Part shown: positions 24,752 to 36,385 of the stretch, piece by piece
Layout: each line of letters opens with the position of its first letter
Numbering within the stretch: position 1 is the first letter of the stretch
From: Pseudeuparius sepicola
Lineage: Eukaryota > Arthropoda > Insecta > Coleoptera > Anthribidae
DNA length: 64,000 nt
Assembly: GCA_963920635.1 (NCBI GenBank)
Contig: OY987298.1
Coordinates: 26,700,647-26,764,646, forward strand
Direction: 5' to 3'
The notes under the pieces: model-generated
What the model saw: only the letters and a program-made list of their open reading frames with translations
Database searches by the model: none
Told to the model about the DNA's origin: nothing
Made by a program: the position numbers and the translations under genes

Positions 24752-27700
24752 CTAGAAACCCAAACCAACAAAAAGTACTTTAAGAATATTCTTGTCAACA
24801 ATACGCCTCTCCGTGGTTTTGTGGATTTTGGATCAAGCTGTAATCTTATTCGGTTGACTGATGCCAAACGACTTGATCCCAAAATTTCTACGGATTGTGA
24901 CGTCATAATAAAAGGATATGGTCCGAATTATAGTAAGGCTTTGGGCAAAATACAGCTAGACATCAAGATAGATGACGTCAAACGCTCAGTGAATGCTCTT
25001 GTGGTTCCAGATGATCTCCAAGAAATACCAATTTTAGTAGGTCAACCATTTACTGAACAGCCGGGTTTACTGGTACTAAAGGATAACCAAGAATTAAAAT
25101 TTATTGAACAAAATCCCAAAGTAAACCCAAAGAAAATAGCACTCTGGTTAACAGACTCGGTTTTGATTCCTGCGAATTACGTGGCTAACTTGCCCGTGTA
25201 TAGTAAGGAACCGTTTGAAGGAGATTTGTTAGTGGATGCTTGCTGTAGATCTCAACCTGGATGTGAGTATGCTATACCTCGAGTACTGATTCACGTTACT
25301 AAAGATACAGCTACCATATTACCTATACTCAATCTTTCTGGAAAGGACCTTACGCTAAATTCAAAACACCCAATAGCACGTGGGTTTACATGTAAACTTG
25401 ACTACAGAAACTACCAAGAAAACGTACTAACTGTTGAAATAGGTAAAATACCTCTGCTTAAGGAAGAAAATATTAATATCGGAATCACTGACTCAGCAAT
25501 GCGCACAGAATTGCTTAGTTTACTGCAAGAATTTCGTGATCTGTTTGGAGACAAACCTGAAGATCTTGGTATGGCAAAATCGGCACAGATTGAAATAAAA
25601 TTAACAGACGATAAACCATTCACCTATCGGCCTTATCGAATGGCGGAAGCAGAAAAGGAGAAAGTAAGAACCATAATCTCAGAGTTGTTAGGTGCAGGAA
25701 TTATTCGGGAGTCTATGTCTTCATATGCTTCTCCAGTGCTGTTAGTGAAGAAAAAGAATGGAGAAGATCGCATGTGCATTGACTATCGGAAATTAAACAT
25801 GAAAACTCTTAAGCAAAAATTCCCTTTGCCTAGGATCGATGACCAAATCGATAGATTAAGTGGGTGTAGCGTTTTCACTAGTTTAGATCTAACCTCCGGC
25901 TACCATCAGATTCCAGTGGAAGAAAATAGTAAGCCTTACACTTCGTTTGTGACTACCGAAGGACAATATGAATACAACCGTATGCCGTTTGGTCTTTGCA
26001 ATGCCCCAGCAGTATTTCAACGTTTGATGAACAGAATTTTGGGACCCTACCGAGATATTGCTGCGGTATATTTGGACGATGTCGTGATTCCTAGCAAGAC
26101 ATGCAAAGAAAACTTAAATAGTCTACGCCTTGTACTTAATACTTTCCGCAACGAAAACCTAACGTTAAATCTTAAGAAATGTGTATTTCTGTCCTCATCG
26201 ATCAACTATCTGGGATTTGAAATTGACGAGTTAGGTGTACGACCTGGACAAGGAAAAATTGAAGCAGTGAGACAGTTTCCACAACCCAAAAATGTTAAGA
26301 ACATTCGCCAATTCTTAGGCTTAACTGGTTACTTTAGAAAATTTGTTAAAGATTACGCTTCAATTGTTAAACCACTAACGTTGCTCACTCGTAAGGATTG
26401 TATCTGGAAGTGGGAAGAACAGGAAGATAATGCATTCAGAAGTTTGAAGGCGAAGCTTACAGAACGTCCAATTTTAGCCTTGTATGATGTTAACGCACGA
26501 ACAGAACTGCATACAGATGCGAGTCAGAGTGGAATTGCAGGAATTTTACTCCAGGAACATCACAGTCAATTGCGACCTGTAGCTTACTATAGTCGCCATA
26601 CAAATAGCGCAGAAAGCCGATACCACTCATACGAATTAGAAACACTGGCGGTAGTCGAGACTCTACTTAAATTCAGGGTGTATCTACTTGGGATAACATT
26701 CAAGGTGATAACAGACTGCAATGCCCTTAAAACTGCCAGTGCCAAAAGAGACCTAGTACCTCGAATAGCACGTTGGTGGCTTCAACTTCAAGAATATACA
26801 TTCACCGTCGAATACAGACCAGGTTGCCGTATGCAGCATGTAGACGCATTAAGCAGAAACCCATGTGAAAGTGAGGTAGCACCACCAGAAAATATCGTCT
26901 TAAAGATCGAAGAAGTGGATTGGATTTTATCTGCCCAACTAAGCGACGAGAAGATTAAACTTATTCGGGAAGTATTATCAAAACCCCCAGAGACGGACTA
27001 CGACAAAAATATATACAAGAACTACGCACTCAGAAATGGAAGGGTATATCGAATAACAGTATTGGGCGTTCAGTGGGTTGTCCCACAGGGTTTCAGAAAT
27101 CAAGTGGTACGGTGGGCTCATGATGACGCCGGACACTACGCTTGCGAAAAGACACTGAAAAACTTGTGCCAAAAATACTGGTTTCCACGGATGCGGGAAT
27201 ATGTAGAGAAGTATATCGCCAGCTGTATACCATGCCTTTACAACAAGCTACCATCTGGTCGCCGTGAAGGTTACCTTCATCCTATTGCAAAAACACCTAT
27301 TCCATTTCACACCGTGCACATTGATCATTTAGGACCATTTCAAAAGACAACAAAAGGAAACATGTTTTTGATAGTTACCATAGACGCTTTTACAAAATAC
27401 GTTTTGTTAAAGCCAGTAAGATCGACGAAAACTAGACCTGTAATAACTCAACTAGAATACCTGTGCAAGACGTTTGGGCTGCCGACACGCATTATAACAG
27501 ATAGAGGAACTGCATTTACTTCAAAAATTTTCAAGAAATTTTGCCTACGGCACAACATTCAACTCATCCTCAACGCAGTTGCTACACCTCGGGCCAACGG
27601 TCAGGTCGAAAGGCTCAATAGAACTATTCTAAATGCTCTCGCTACTACGAGTGATACTGAAGATAACTGGGATTGTCACGTTGATAGTATTCAGTTTGCA

Positions 27701-28207
27701 ATTAATGATACCGTCCACCAAATTACGGGGAAATCCCCAAATCAACTTTTAATGGGATATTCTCCACGAGCAAAAAATGACATTTTATCTGTTGAGCTTG
27801 ACTTTCCTGTCATGACAAGGGACATGAATTCTTCTAGGGAAGAAGCTTCCAAAAAAATAAAAGAAAATCAAATTAAACAAAAAGAAAGTTTCGACAAAAG
27901 GAGAAAGAAGGCCAAAGCATATAAAACTGGTGACCTTGTGCTCATAATGAAGAATGCTCAAACAGATGGCAAGAGTAAAAAATTAAGGCCCAAATATGCC
28001 GGTCCAATGGTAATCATCGAAGTGCTGCCCAACGACAGATATAGAGTGCAGGATATGCCATCATCTACACGAAGTGCTACAAAAAAATATGATAATATTG
28101 TAGCAGTTGATCGGATGAAGCCTTGGATCCCACCGGGCGGGGTTTCTGATGATACCGACGATCATAGTGGGGAAGATGGTGTGCCCTTACCTACTGATTC
28201 AGATTAA
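24752..28207 (+). CDS. pol: Retrotransposon Pol (protease-RT-RNase H-integrase)
   Basis: Open from the codon after the gag UGA to TAA at 28205-28207, in the same frame as gag and with no Met at its start, so expression as Gag-Pol by stop readthrough is likely. Residues are counted from the GTG codon at 24821. The protease motif DFGSS is at 2-6. Reverse transcriptase spans about 265-465, with LDLTSGY (Asp 356), MPFGLCNAP and YLDD (419-420). RNase H has HTDAS (Asp 566), a Glu near 605 and TDCNAL (Asp 632). The integrase zinc site has His 767/772 and Cys 802/805. The integrase core has Asp 835, Asp 894 (TDRG) and Glu 930, with 35 residues between the last two. A GPY/F-like C-terminal module (KYAGPMVII) is near 1058. 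All key residues are present. Replication occurs in cytoplasmic particles, then integration in the nucleus. Confidence 0.95.
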   Translation, partial: LETQTNKKYFKNILVNNTPLRGFVDFGSSCNLIRLTDAKRLDPKISTDCDVIIKGYGPNYSKALGKIQLDIKIDDVKRSVNALVVPDDLQEIPILVGQPFTEQPGLLVLKDNQELKFIEQNPKVNPKKIALWLTDSVLIPANYVANLPVYSKEPFEGDLLVDACCRSQPGCEYAIPRVLIHVTKDTATILPILNLSGKDLTLNSKHPIARGFTCKLDYRNYQENVLTVEIGKIPLLKEENINIGITDSAMRTELLSLLQEFRDLFGDKPEDLGMAKSAQIEIKLTDDKPFTYRPYRMAEAEKEKVRTIISELLGAGIIRESMSSYASPVLLVKKKNGEDRMCIDYRKLNMKTLKQKFPLPRIDDQIDRLSGCSVFTSLDLTSGYHQIPVEENSKPYTSFVTTEGQYEYNRMPFGLCNAPAVFQRLMNRILGPYRDIAAVYLDDVVIPSKTCKENLNSLRLVLNTFRNENLTLNLKKCVFLSSSINYLGFEIDELGVRPGQGKIEAVRQFPQPKNVKNIRQFLGLTGYFRKFVKDYASIVKPLTLLTRKDCIWKWEEQEDNAFRSLKAKLTERPILALYDVNARTELHTDASQSGIAGILLQEHHSQLRPVAYYSRHTNSAESRYHSYELETLAVVETLLKFRVYLLGITFKVITDCNALKTASAKRDLVPRIARWWLQLQEYTFTVEYRPGCRMQHVDALSRNPCESEVAPPENIVLKIEEVDWILSAQLSDEKIKLIREVLSKPPETDYDKNIYKNYALRNGRVYRITVLGVQWVVPQGFRNQVVRWAHDDAGHYACEKTLKNLCQKYWFPRMREYVEKYIASCIPCLYNKLPSGRREGYLHPIAKTPIPFHTVHIDHLGPFQKTTKGNMFLIVTIDAFTKYVLLKPVRSTKTRPVITQLEYLCKTFGLPTRIITDRGTAFTSKIFKKFCLRHNIQLILNAVATPRANGQVERLNRTILNALATTSDTEDNWDCHVDSIQFAINDTVHQITGKSPNQLLMGYSPRAKNDILSVELDFPVMTRDMNSSREEASKKIKENQIKQKESFDKRRKKAKAYKTGDLVLIMKNAQTDGKSKKLRPKYAGPMVIIEVLPNDRYRVQDMPSSTRSATKKYDNIVAVDRMKPWIPPGGVSDDTDDHSGEDGVPLPTDSD

Positions 28208-28253
28208 TTCAGACTAGGTCGCGAGGACGCAACATTTTTTCAGGTTGGCCGAA

Positions 28254-29187
28254 TGTAAACCGTGGTTTTATTTTTATTTTGTATTCTAAATACCTATATT
28301 ATATTCTTATTCGTAATATATTTTTTTACGTGTAAACACCCATAATCTAAACTATTTCAATTATCAGTAACAATTAAATATCATCTAAACAATAAATACT
28401 TCCAAAACAATAGTGTGCGCAAAAGTACAAGCGCGCTACTGGATTCATACTGTGAGAGAGCAATCCTAAAATTGACCTGCTCAGTAATAATCGGCCGTCG
28501 CATGCATTAACACTTTGGGTACCCGCCGTCAAGTTGTTGTTGATTGAAGTGTGGTTTTCTGTGATTTTGAGATCGGGAAAAGTCCTGTTTCTCGAGGTGA
28601 TGTTGATATGAATGATAGTGGTGCTTTTGATACACCTGGCTTTTATGAGTAAGTCCGTACAGATCTGTTACCGCACATTTGGTGCCGGCACAATGGGTGC
28701 GAAAGCCTCTGTCCATTTTGGGGACGATAGCTTGTTCCTCGAGTGCTGACTGGTGAGATTAGAGGCCTCACTTGGGGCTCGATGACACGAATAAACATGT
28801 GGGGTGCCAGTACCACACCCCCTGTCTAATTCGTTGGGATGCTTTACTGTTTAGCGGCAGTTGAGTATCCGGGGAAGCCTTTACTTATTTTAGGTGACAC
28901 TAGCTAGTCGTCGAAGATATTATATGATAGTAAAATGCTAAGAAAGATATCCGATATGACGGACGCATGGAGGTTAACCGGGAGTAAAGGGGCTAACAAC
29001 CCCCGGTGAGTATACCATAATTGTATCAAGGTAGCAGGTCAGTAACTGTTGCTTTTGTCTTTTTCATATGCCCGAGTTTGTACAACAATATAAAGTATTT
29101 AGCCGTCGAGTGAATTTGCATTGTGAAGACCCCCTGATTGAGAGCCACTGACAAGGTAAATAATCTACATTTCAAATGATTTTTACA
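28254..29187 (+). repeat. 3' LTR
   Basis: Identical in length and, by eye, in sequence to the 5' LTR. The bases just before it (CAGGTTGGCCGAA) do not form an obvious polypurine tract, which is unusual for a Ty3/gypsy element that otherwise looks intact. Confidence 0.95.
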
Positions 29188-29695
<508 letters not shown>

Positions 29696-30509
29696 AGTAT
29701 TAATACACTGTCAAATAATACTAGGTATAGTTTTAAGATTTCTCGATACCAGAGCTTCAAGCACTGATTAGAGAGAGAAACACATATAGGTATGTATTTT
29801 TCTACGATTTAAATAGAATAAAGTTATTAAAAAAAAAACACTCTACATTTTTTGTTCAAATTTAGTATATGGGGGTTTTGGGGTGTCCTGATTAACGCTG
29901 TTGTGTCAGATTTTAAATAAAAAAAATCACTAAATAGTTTTTTCTGAAAATCGGGGTATAAAAAAAATCGTAGCCGTCCCTGGATTTACATTTTGACAAA
30001 AGTAAAAACGTCAAAAGAAGCGTTTTTTGAAGACCTTGTCGATTTGTATACACTTAAAAGTAGATAGACACCCTACAAGATAATTTATAATATTTTCTAG
30101 TTTCTAGTTTTCCCCAACATAATAAAACTGAATAATCCTGTATATAGATCAGATTTTTCTTAAAGGGCTTGTTTAATAATTACCTTTCAAATAAAAAAAA
30201 TCAGGGGAATATAACCGAAAATAAAGATTGTATCGATTTGTAAGTTTATAAAAGTAGACAGCTACAAATAATAAAAACCAACAATAACAAAAACAACATC
30301 AAAAAGAAAACATTACTTTGTAATTTTGTATTAAAATAAAGCTTAGGCTACCTTGCTACCTGACTAATAATCTCATAATTTTGACAATTTTTAAATATCT
30401 TTCCTGTCCAAAATAGCTCTTTTATTTCTAACATCCTTTGACATTTTTTGTTATAAAACCCTCAGTTTCAAATATATTTTGTTGATTTTCTATTGGGCTT
30501 GGAGCACTA

Positions 30510-30725
30510 GAGAGCAAGGTTAGTTTATAGGAAGAATATTCAAAGGGTTGAAAGGGCAGGGTGGGCGGGGGGGATAAGAGCCTTACAATAACTGCGTTTT
30601 CCCTTTTTGCCTGCGCCTCTGGCATGAACCTCTCAGAAGGCGAAAGGTAGGTAGTGGGGGTTTACCTTTGGTCGCGTTCAAGACGCGGAATGTCCGAACC
30701 TTCCTATAAACTAATCTTGGTGAAT
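30510..30725. repeat. Inverted repeat with about 20-bp arms
   Basis: AAGGTTAGTTTATAGGAAG near 30516 faces CTTCCTATAAACTAATCTT near 30700. The interior is GC-richer and includes a run of Gs. It could be a small degraded element. Confidence 0.5.
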
Positions 30726-31815
30726 ACTGCTTTTTGAAGTGCGCAACGTTGAAATCTTTTAAGAACTTTAACTTTAAAAAGTGGAGCCAAGGACTTGTGT
30801 TTTCAATAATTTTAAAACCCATCGTATCAACATAATCAACGTTTATAAAAAAAACTATAAAATAAATTTATTGCTGGTTTCGAATAACTTCGCAATCGCG
30901 CTGTACCTAGTCGCTGTGTATTTATTACGTACATTATGGTTTCCACTATTCGCATACATTGGAATACTAAAAAGTCCTTATAGTGTAGAGTGTAGCACCA
31001 CTTTGCTATCCACATAATTATCACAATAATTTATTTGGCTTTCTGAGAGACGGGTAGCCGTGCCTCTAAACGCTAAAACATTGCTTGTACGATTCGAAAT
31101 AAACGCTGCTGTTATTTAGACAGACTGGCTAATATAGGCGAAGGCTACAACAGACTTATTTCCCGACATTTATTCAAATCTTTGCGGCGGCGAGGAAAAG
31201 CTCTAAAACTTATTTCATCCGACTGCAGAGGCGCGCTCTAAGATTTATCAGGATTATAAATTTATTCGGGATTTGTCATCTCAAAGTAATAACGCCATTA
31301 GTCTTCAAAGTCATTTCCTGATAAGATGAAACCGCGGAAGATATAGCCAAAATGAATGCTCTCGTCGACTGTACAAATAAGTTATTTTACTTTTATAGGT
31401 AGTCCTCAGAAAAGCGCTTGAGCTCAAAATCGTCTGATTTCTTTTTAAACAAGGTGTACTAATAACCTCCCCGTTATTTACGTTGCTTTTGCTTTCGACA
31501 TCATTATTTACAACATAACGTTATTAGAAGCTTGGAATTTTAGGATAAAACTTTCTTCTCTGATATTCGTTTAGAGAGGATTTTGACCTTTTAATAAGAG
31601 CTTAGGATACCACGGAAATTGAAGCCTAAGCAGCAAATGTTTTTATCTATAATAAAGATGTAATCTCCACTTGATCATTGCCTTCCAGAGATCAGAAAAC
31701 TCATCAAACTAGCGGGATAAATGCTGTATTCCAGCTAGTTTTTAATAGTTCTAGTCGGCAAAAGATGCCGTAAAAAAATTGCGGCACTTCTCTAATTTCG
31801 AGAGGAGTACAATAA
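30726..31815. other. Intergenic DNA, nothing recognised
   Basis: No gene or element boundary seen. A GC-richer patch at about 31180-31330 has no protein-like frame. Confidence 0.45.
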
Positions 31816-32235
31816 ACCCTCACAATACTCCGAACTAGAAGTAGGTACCCCAGAAGCAACCACATGCTTGTGCGGGGGAGGGGGGCAATTACTATTATTT
31901 CGTCTTCGTTGCCATTTGCGGCTAGGGCCGACTTTCCCCGATAGAACTAGGATAGCATTCGTTCAAGTACTAAGGAAAACCCTAGAAAACCGTAGTAATC
32001 CCAGTAAGTGTAGAACAATTAGTAAATCACACTGATAAAGCTATTAAGGGGCTTTAACCATGAATCCACAATTTGTTCAACGCTCTTGGCCATCAGCAGT
32101 GTTTTTTTTATAAAGACAGAAAAACATGCTGTCCAAATCAACACGGGTTTTGTTTTGCTTCTACATTAGCGGATCGGGGGAGAAGAAGACGAGGCAATTT
32201 GTTTACATTGGCATTTCTTAAGTTCAGTCTTTTCA
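31815..32235 (-). repeat. Dispersed repeat related to the Penelope-like fragment
   Basis: About 400 bp match the reverse complement of 61590-61830, including the CATGCTTGTGCGGGGGAGG block, the ATTTGCGGC...GACTTT block and CTCTTGGCCAT. In the 61-kb copy this sequence lies between the GIY-YIG frame and the right inverted end, so it is probably the 3' region of a Penelope-like element. The frame at 32073-32258 is not coding in the other copy. Confidence 0.65.
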
Positions 32236-32699
32236 ATTTTGTAATGCATAATAAATAGTTTTTTTTTATAGACTTTTATATCGTATACAGAGGTACCGGC
32301 AGAAAGTTGGACACAAAAATTTAATATTTTTTAACTCTAATTTCGATTAATTTAAATTTCTACCTGCTAATCGAACAAAATTAAAGTTTAGTAGCAAATT
32401 CATGTGTTATCCGATGATAAGTTGCGCTTGCGGTATTTTGTTTTTTGTAATACACAGGGTGGTCGAAAAAAAAATAAAAAAGTTAAATTTCTTTTTTTGA
32501 CTAGGTGGCGGTGACTTTAAATTTGTCCCATTGTTCTGATTTTGGCATGGCTAACTTGATGTTAATAATTATTTTGATAAACATTATCAATAGCATAATA
32601 GAAAACTTTTTTTTTGTATTTTGTTCTTATGCGACCCCATTAAAATTGTATTGTATCGTATTCAGAAAGTTCCAATGTATCAATTTTCACCAAAAAACG

Positions 32700-32882
32700 T
32701 ATATGGTGCCATTTAGTAAAATCAAGTCGGTTACCATGGGAACCACATTTTTTGTGCTACGAAAGATTGCGTGATATCACTTAACGGGAAATAATTTCCC
32801 CCTAACACTTTTATTAAAACAAGTTTTTCATATGAATGTTTTCAGAAATATAAGCAATATTCCACAATTTCTATCCACACTG
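32700..32882 (-). mobile_element. Truncated copy of the MITE found at 53230-53463
   Basis: From GGTTACCATGG to the terminus TTCTATCCACACTG before TA, this is the reverse complement of about 53230-53385, including TAACGGGAAATAATTTCCCC. The opposite end is missing. Confidence 0.8.
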
Positions 32883-33354
32883 TATTATGATGAAAATAGA
32901 AATTATACCTTGGCGGAAGTTTCATTACAGCTTCTGTCGATATTATATCGTGGATTTTCTCCTGGGTACTTAATATAGTTAATAGAAACATATTTACGAT
33001 AAAGTAAACGAGTTAGCATTTCCTCCAGAATTTCAATGTTTTCAAAATTTTCTATGGTGGTACTGTACAGGCTGTTTCAACATTTTCTACAAAGATTTTA
33101 AGGGCATATTTTAAGGTAAGAAAGGGTTTTTCTTATAGACATAAATCGTCAGTGTCACCGACTGACGCAACATCGTATAATTTTCTAGCAGCCCCGGTTA
33201 CATCCCCCAAAGACTTTTCAAAGAGCTCCTGCCCCCCCCCCCCCCGAGTCCAGAGACCTTAACTCCCTGTTCCCCGTGTTAATTTCATAGGGTGAGACGG
33301 TGCCATTTCCTTGATTTTTTAATTTTGCGTGTGCTATTATTTTTATAGGTTATT

Positions 33355-33634
33355 TTTTATTATCGGTTATTAATTCCCTTAAGGAAGAACTCAAGGTCAA
33401 GGACCAACCAATAAATAAACTTACGAATGAATTTGCAAAAATTTCTGGGCAATTAGCCGATATTACATACTTACTAAAAGAAAAAGAAAATAAGATTATC
33501 GGATTGGAAAAACGTAAGAGAAAACACCTCAGCACGGAAAACTCAATTGCTTCCTCTTCCAGTAAGGACACGGTAGTCGCCGACCCAGATGGGTTTATTA
33601 AAAAAGCCCATAGCAAAAACAAACAAAAAAAATA
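33355..33634 (+). pseudogene. LINE ORF1 remnant (coiled-coil, Gag-like)
   Basis: The plus frame from NSLKEELKVKDQPINKL to the TAA at 33632 encodes a charged, heptad-rich segment followed by GLEKRKRKH and a Ser-rich tail. This is like the start of ORF1 proteins of Jockey-type non-LTR elements, which chaperone the RNA. Reverse transcriptase follows 80 bp later, so most of ORF1 and the endonuclease are deleted. The identification leans on the neighbouring RT. Confidence 0.55.
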
Positions 33635-33704
33635 ACCCAAAAATAATCATTTCACAAAAAATAATGTTGAAAAAGAAAAAGAAAAGAAAGACAAATACTC
33701 CCCA

Positions 33705-34240
33705 GATTGGTAAATGAGGCTGATAATCTGTCCATTATACATGGAGAGCAATTCGGTTTTCGGTCGATGCACAGTACGGAGCTTCAAACGTGTAGACTAA
33801 TTTAAAATGTTACCAAAGTTTGCAAAAGCAAAAAAAGCGCTGGAATTATTCCGTTGGATATTGCAAAGGCCTTTGGCACTGGAGGCCGCTATATAAAATG
33901 CTCAGAGGGGGCTTCTTGGCCACTATTGTTCGCTTTGTATCCGACAGAAAACAAAAGTTCAGAGTTCCGCAACGTATAGGCCGGCGTTCCGCAGGGCTCA
34001 GTACTGGGTCCGGTTCTGTATTCCATTTTTATCAGTGACTTAACGTCGTATCCTCACAATAAAGTCTTTCTTTTTTACACTTTCTTTACGCGAACGATAC
34101 CGCGATCCTAGCAATAAATAAATCTCATAGGCTCATTAAAGCTTTCCTACAACGTGCGTTGAACCTGGTCGCAGATTATTTTGTAAGATGGAAAATAAAA
34201 ATAAATGATCGAAAAACGAAAGCCATCATAGTTACTAAAA
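33705..34240 (+). pseudogene. Jockey-like LINE reverse transcriptase, decayed
   Basis: Read across frameshifts, the plus strand shows conserved RT blocks in order. They are QFGFRSMHSTELQ (about 33750), PLDIAKAFGT (where AFD is usual), AGVPQGSVLGP (about 33990), then YANDTAIL (about 34090) in place of YADDTAIL, and WKIKINDRKTKAIIVTKKR (about 34190). The change of one Asp to Asn in the catalytic YADD motif plus several frameshifts and stops make it inactive. In life this enzyme copies the element's RNA at a nicked target. Confidence 0.8.
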
Positions 34241-34261
34241 AGAGATTACCACCACAGCAAA

Positions 34262-34653
34262 CAAAATTTTGATTTATACACAAGTACTTAGACCCTCCTT
34301 ATTGTACGCGTGCGCCGCTTGGTGTTATACAGAATAAGTGCTGGTACACCTCAAACCGGACCATTTACAATGACTTGAACATACCGACAGTAACCCAATA
34401 CATTAGAACTCACGCACAATACCTAATCACCACAACCGACTACTCACGGACTTATGTATGTACGAAATTGAACGCAGACTTCCGCTCAAAAGACCTAAAG
34501 TCTATCCAAGTTACAGAGGCAGTGGATCAAAACATTGGCCACCACGTGACCTATTCTCTTATTGGTCTGGCCGTCATAAAATGTGAAGTGTTTACGGGGC
34601 GAGCAGAATGCAGGGCCGGCTCTTCCCTCAGTCGAGTTTCCTGCATATTTTAG
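34262..34653 (+). pseudogene. LINE ORF2 C-terminal remnant
   Basis: KILIYTQVLRPSLLYACAAW, then NDLNIPTVTQYIRTHAQYL, are the typical C-terminal blocks of Jockey-clade ORF2. They continue in the same orientation after the RT segment, with frameshifts. The 92-codon frame at 34375 is part of this relic and not a separate gene. Confidence 0.65.
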
Positions 34654-35217
34654 ATCGGATCGCGTGCAGTATATTCTGTAAATTTATTTTGCTACTTAAT
34701 TTAAGGAAATTTATAAAGATCCACGAAAGGTAAAAACACAATTTTTAGAACTTCTAAAAGAATTAGTTCAGAATTACAAGCCACTGGGAATCTCATATTA
34801 GTCAGACCCTGGTAATCGATCGCAATGCGGTCATGTGACTTTGTTTATATCTACTGCCGCTGTAACTTGGATAGACTATAGACACTTTATCGACGCTATC
34901 GACGAATGACATTGACAATGACCCCCCTTAACAAATTTAATTTTGGGCTAGTTTAGTTAATTTTTAATAAATAATTCAATGTAAAAAGCACACGCAAAAT
35001 TTCTGTTAGGAGATTGTTACTCTCCACGCACCGTCCACCTATATCTATGCATTTATTTACTGTAAATTCACAATTGAGATAGGGCGTTTTCGACGTCGAC
35101 CTCGTTTAACTCAAATTAAAAATCGAAATTTTTTTATAAAAATGTGTAGTAAAACGGACCCCCTTCGAGCTACAGCTCGTAAGTTGAGCGAAAAAAATTA
35201 GTGTGAACCTTGACTAT

Positions 35218-36020
35218 ACAGGGTGATTGTCCAGTAAGCTTATTTCGAATTTCGTGGTCACCGCTAGGCGCTAGAGGGTGCAATTTGAAAAATTTCCCTT
35301 TTATTACAGTTTTCTCCGAAATTTTAAATTACATATTTATCCTGTTATAATCGAAAAGTAGATTAAATTTACAACAAAAAATACCCAAGGTTCATATCGA
35401 TATCTTGATTAGTTTCGGAGTTATCGCCAAAAGAATAATTATTAACATGTTATTTGAAAGAAGAAAGGTAGGTATTGGCCTTGTTTATTGAAACAACAAC
35501 GTTTAGTTTCTAAGGAAGCAAAAATGTAAACGTCACATGAATCAAGCTATAATAAGTATTATGTCAAATGTTGGATTTTTGTAAATTTTGAGTGAAAATT
35601 GTGGTGAATTTTTTATTAAAAAATGCCTTATACGAATACCGACGCTTACGATATGCTTATACGTATATTTTCAATGTTTTGAACATGCTCCACTTGCGGA
35701 AAGTGAATACGCTGTCAGGTACCAAACGATTGTGTTTCATGACTTACTAGATGATTTCTGAGCTCATTTCGACCGAGGGGCGTGGCGAATAATCGAGAAA
35801 CAACGCAAAGTGTCCCTACAATACAAAATAGTTCGGCTGCAACTGCGTCTGCCTCTCGTCAAAAGATGGCGCTAGGCGCTACTATTACTACATATATTCA
35901 AACGTAATAATAATTTAACTCTTCACTCCTCGTGTTTTTTCGGTATAATATTAGGTAATATTTTGCTTATTTCGGGGGGGGGGGGGTTGAACCCCCGAAA
36001 CCCCCCCCTTGGCTACGCCC
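35218..36020. other. Intergenic DNA with two isolated element termini
   Basis: TA-CAGGGTGATTGTCC at about 35218 is a single IS630-like end with no partner seen. At about 35975-36020 a G-run, GTTGAACCCCCGAAAC and a C-run end in TTGGCTACGCCCGTG, an arrangement like the terminal region of a widespread insect DNA-transposon relic. Its other end was not found. Confidence 0.4.
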
Positions 36021-36239
36021 GTGTGCCTAATTATATTGGATATTGTTTGACAGTGTATACATTTGACGCTCAACGTATTAAAATTTTGCAAAGATAAAGA
36101 ATAAATTTAAAAAAGTTTTTCACCTAGACCTTTTCCAAACTTTACAGATGAATTATTATTGTACCATTTAAAGTGGGAAAAAATTCCTATGAACAATGTA
36201 CCAAACATTTTTCGATTTCAAAATGTAACGGATTCGACA

Positions 36240-36380
36240 CCCTATTTTTACAGATACATAGAAATCGACATATTCAGTTTATTCACCACCTCCAAATAAA
36301 AAACATAGTGTCACAATTTAGTTCAGCAGCTTGGTTATTTTGCGAGATATGCGGCCGGAATTCAATTAAAAAACTTCAAC
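36240..36380. repeat. Dispersed repeat B, copy 2
   Basis: Matches 14345-14500, for example ATTTAGTTCAGCAGCTTG. The next fold-back element begins at its right edge. Confidence 0.65.
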
Positions 36381-36385
36381 GTATA

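Larger units (their letters stand above)
22234..29187 (+). mobile_element. Complete Ty3/gypsy LTR retrotransposon
   Basis: A 6954-bp element with two 934-bp LTRs beginning TGTAAAC and ending TTTTACA, flanked on both sides by the 4-bp duplication ATTT (22230-22233 and 29188-29191), typical of this superfamily. It encodes gag with two zinc knuckles, then protease, reverse transcriptase, RNase H and integrase in that order, which defines Ty3/gypsy. No envelope-like frame follows pol. Only 46 bp separate the pol stop from the 3' LTR. The LTRs look identical throughout and both reading frames are intact apart from one UGA between gag and pol, so insertion is recent. Confidence 0.96.

Noticed and set aside
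28208..28253. Envelope gene downstream of pol
   Set aside because: Only 46 bp lie between the pol stop and the 3' LTR, so no envelope frame can be present.
22487..28716. 69-codon minus-strand frame present in both LTRs
   Set aside because: Duplicated simply because the LTRs are identical. Antisense to the LTR and without conserved motifs.
33350..33640. 96-codon minus-strand frame with hydrophobic stretches
   Set aside because: Antisense shadow of the LINE ORF1 remnant on the plus strand.
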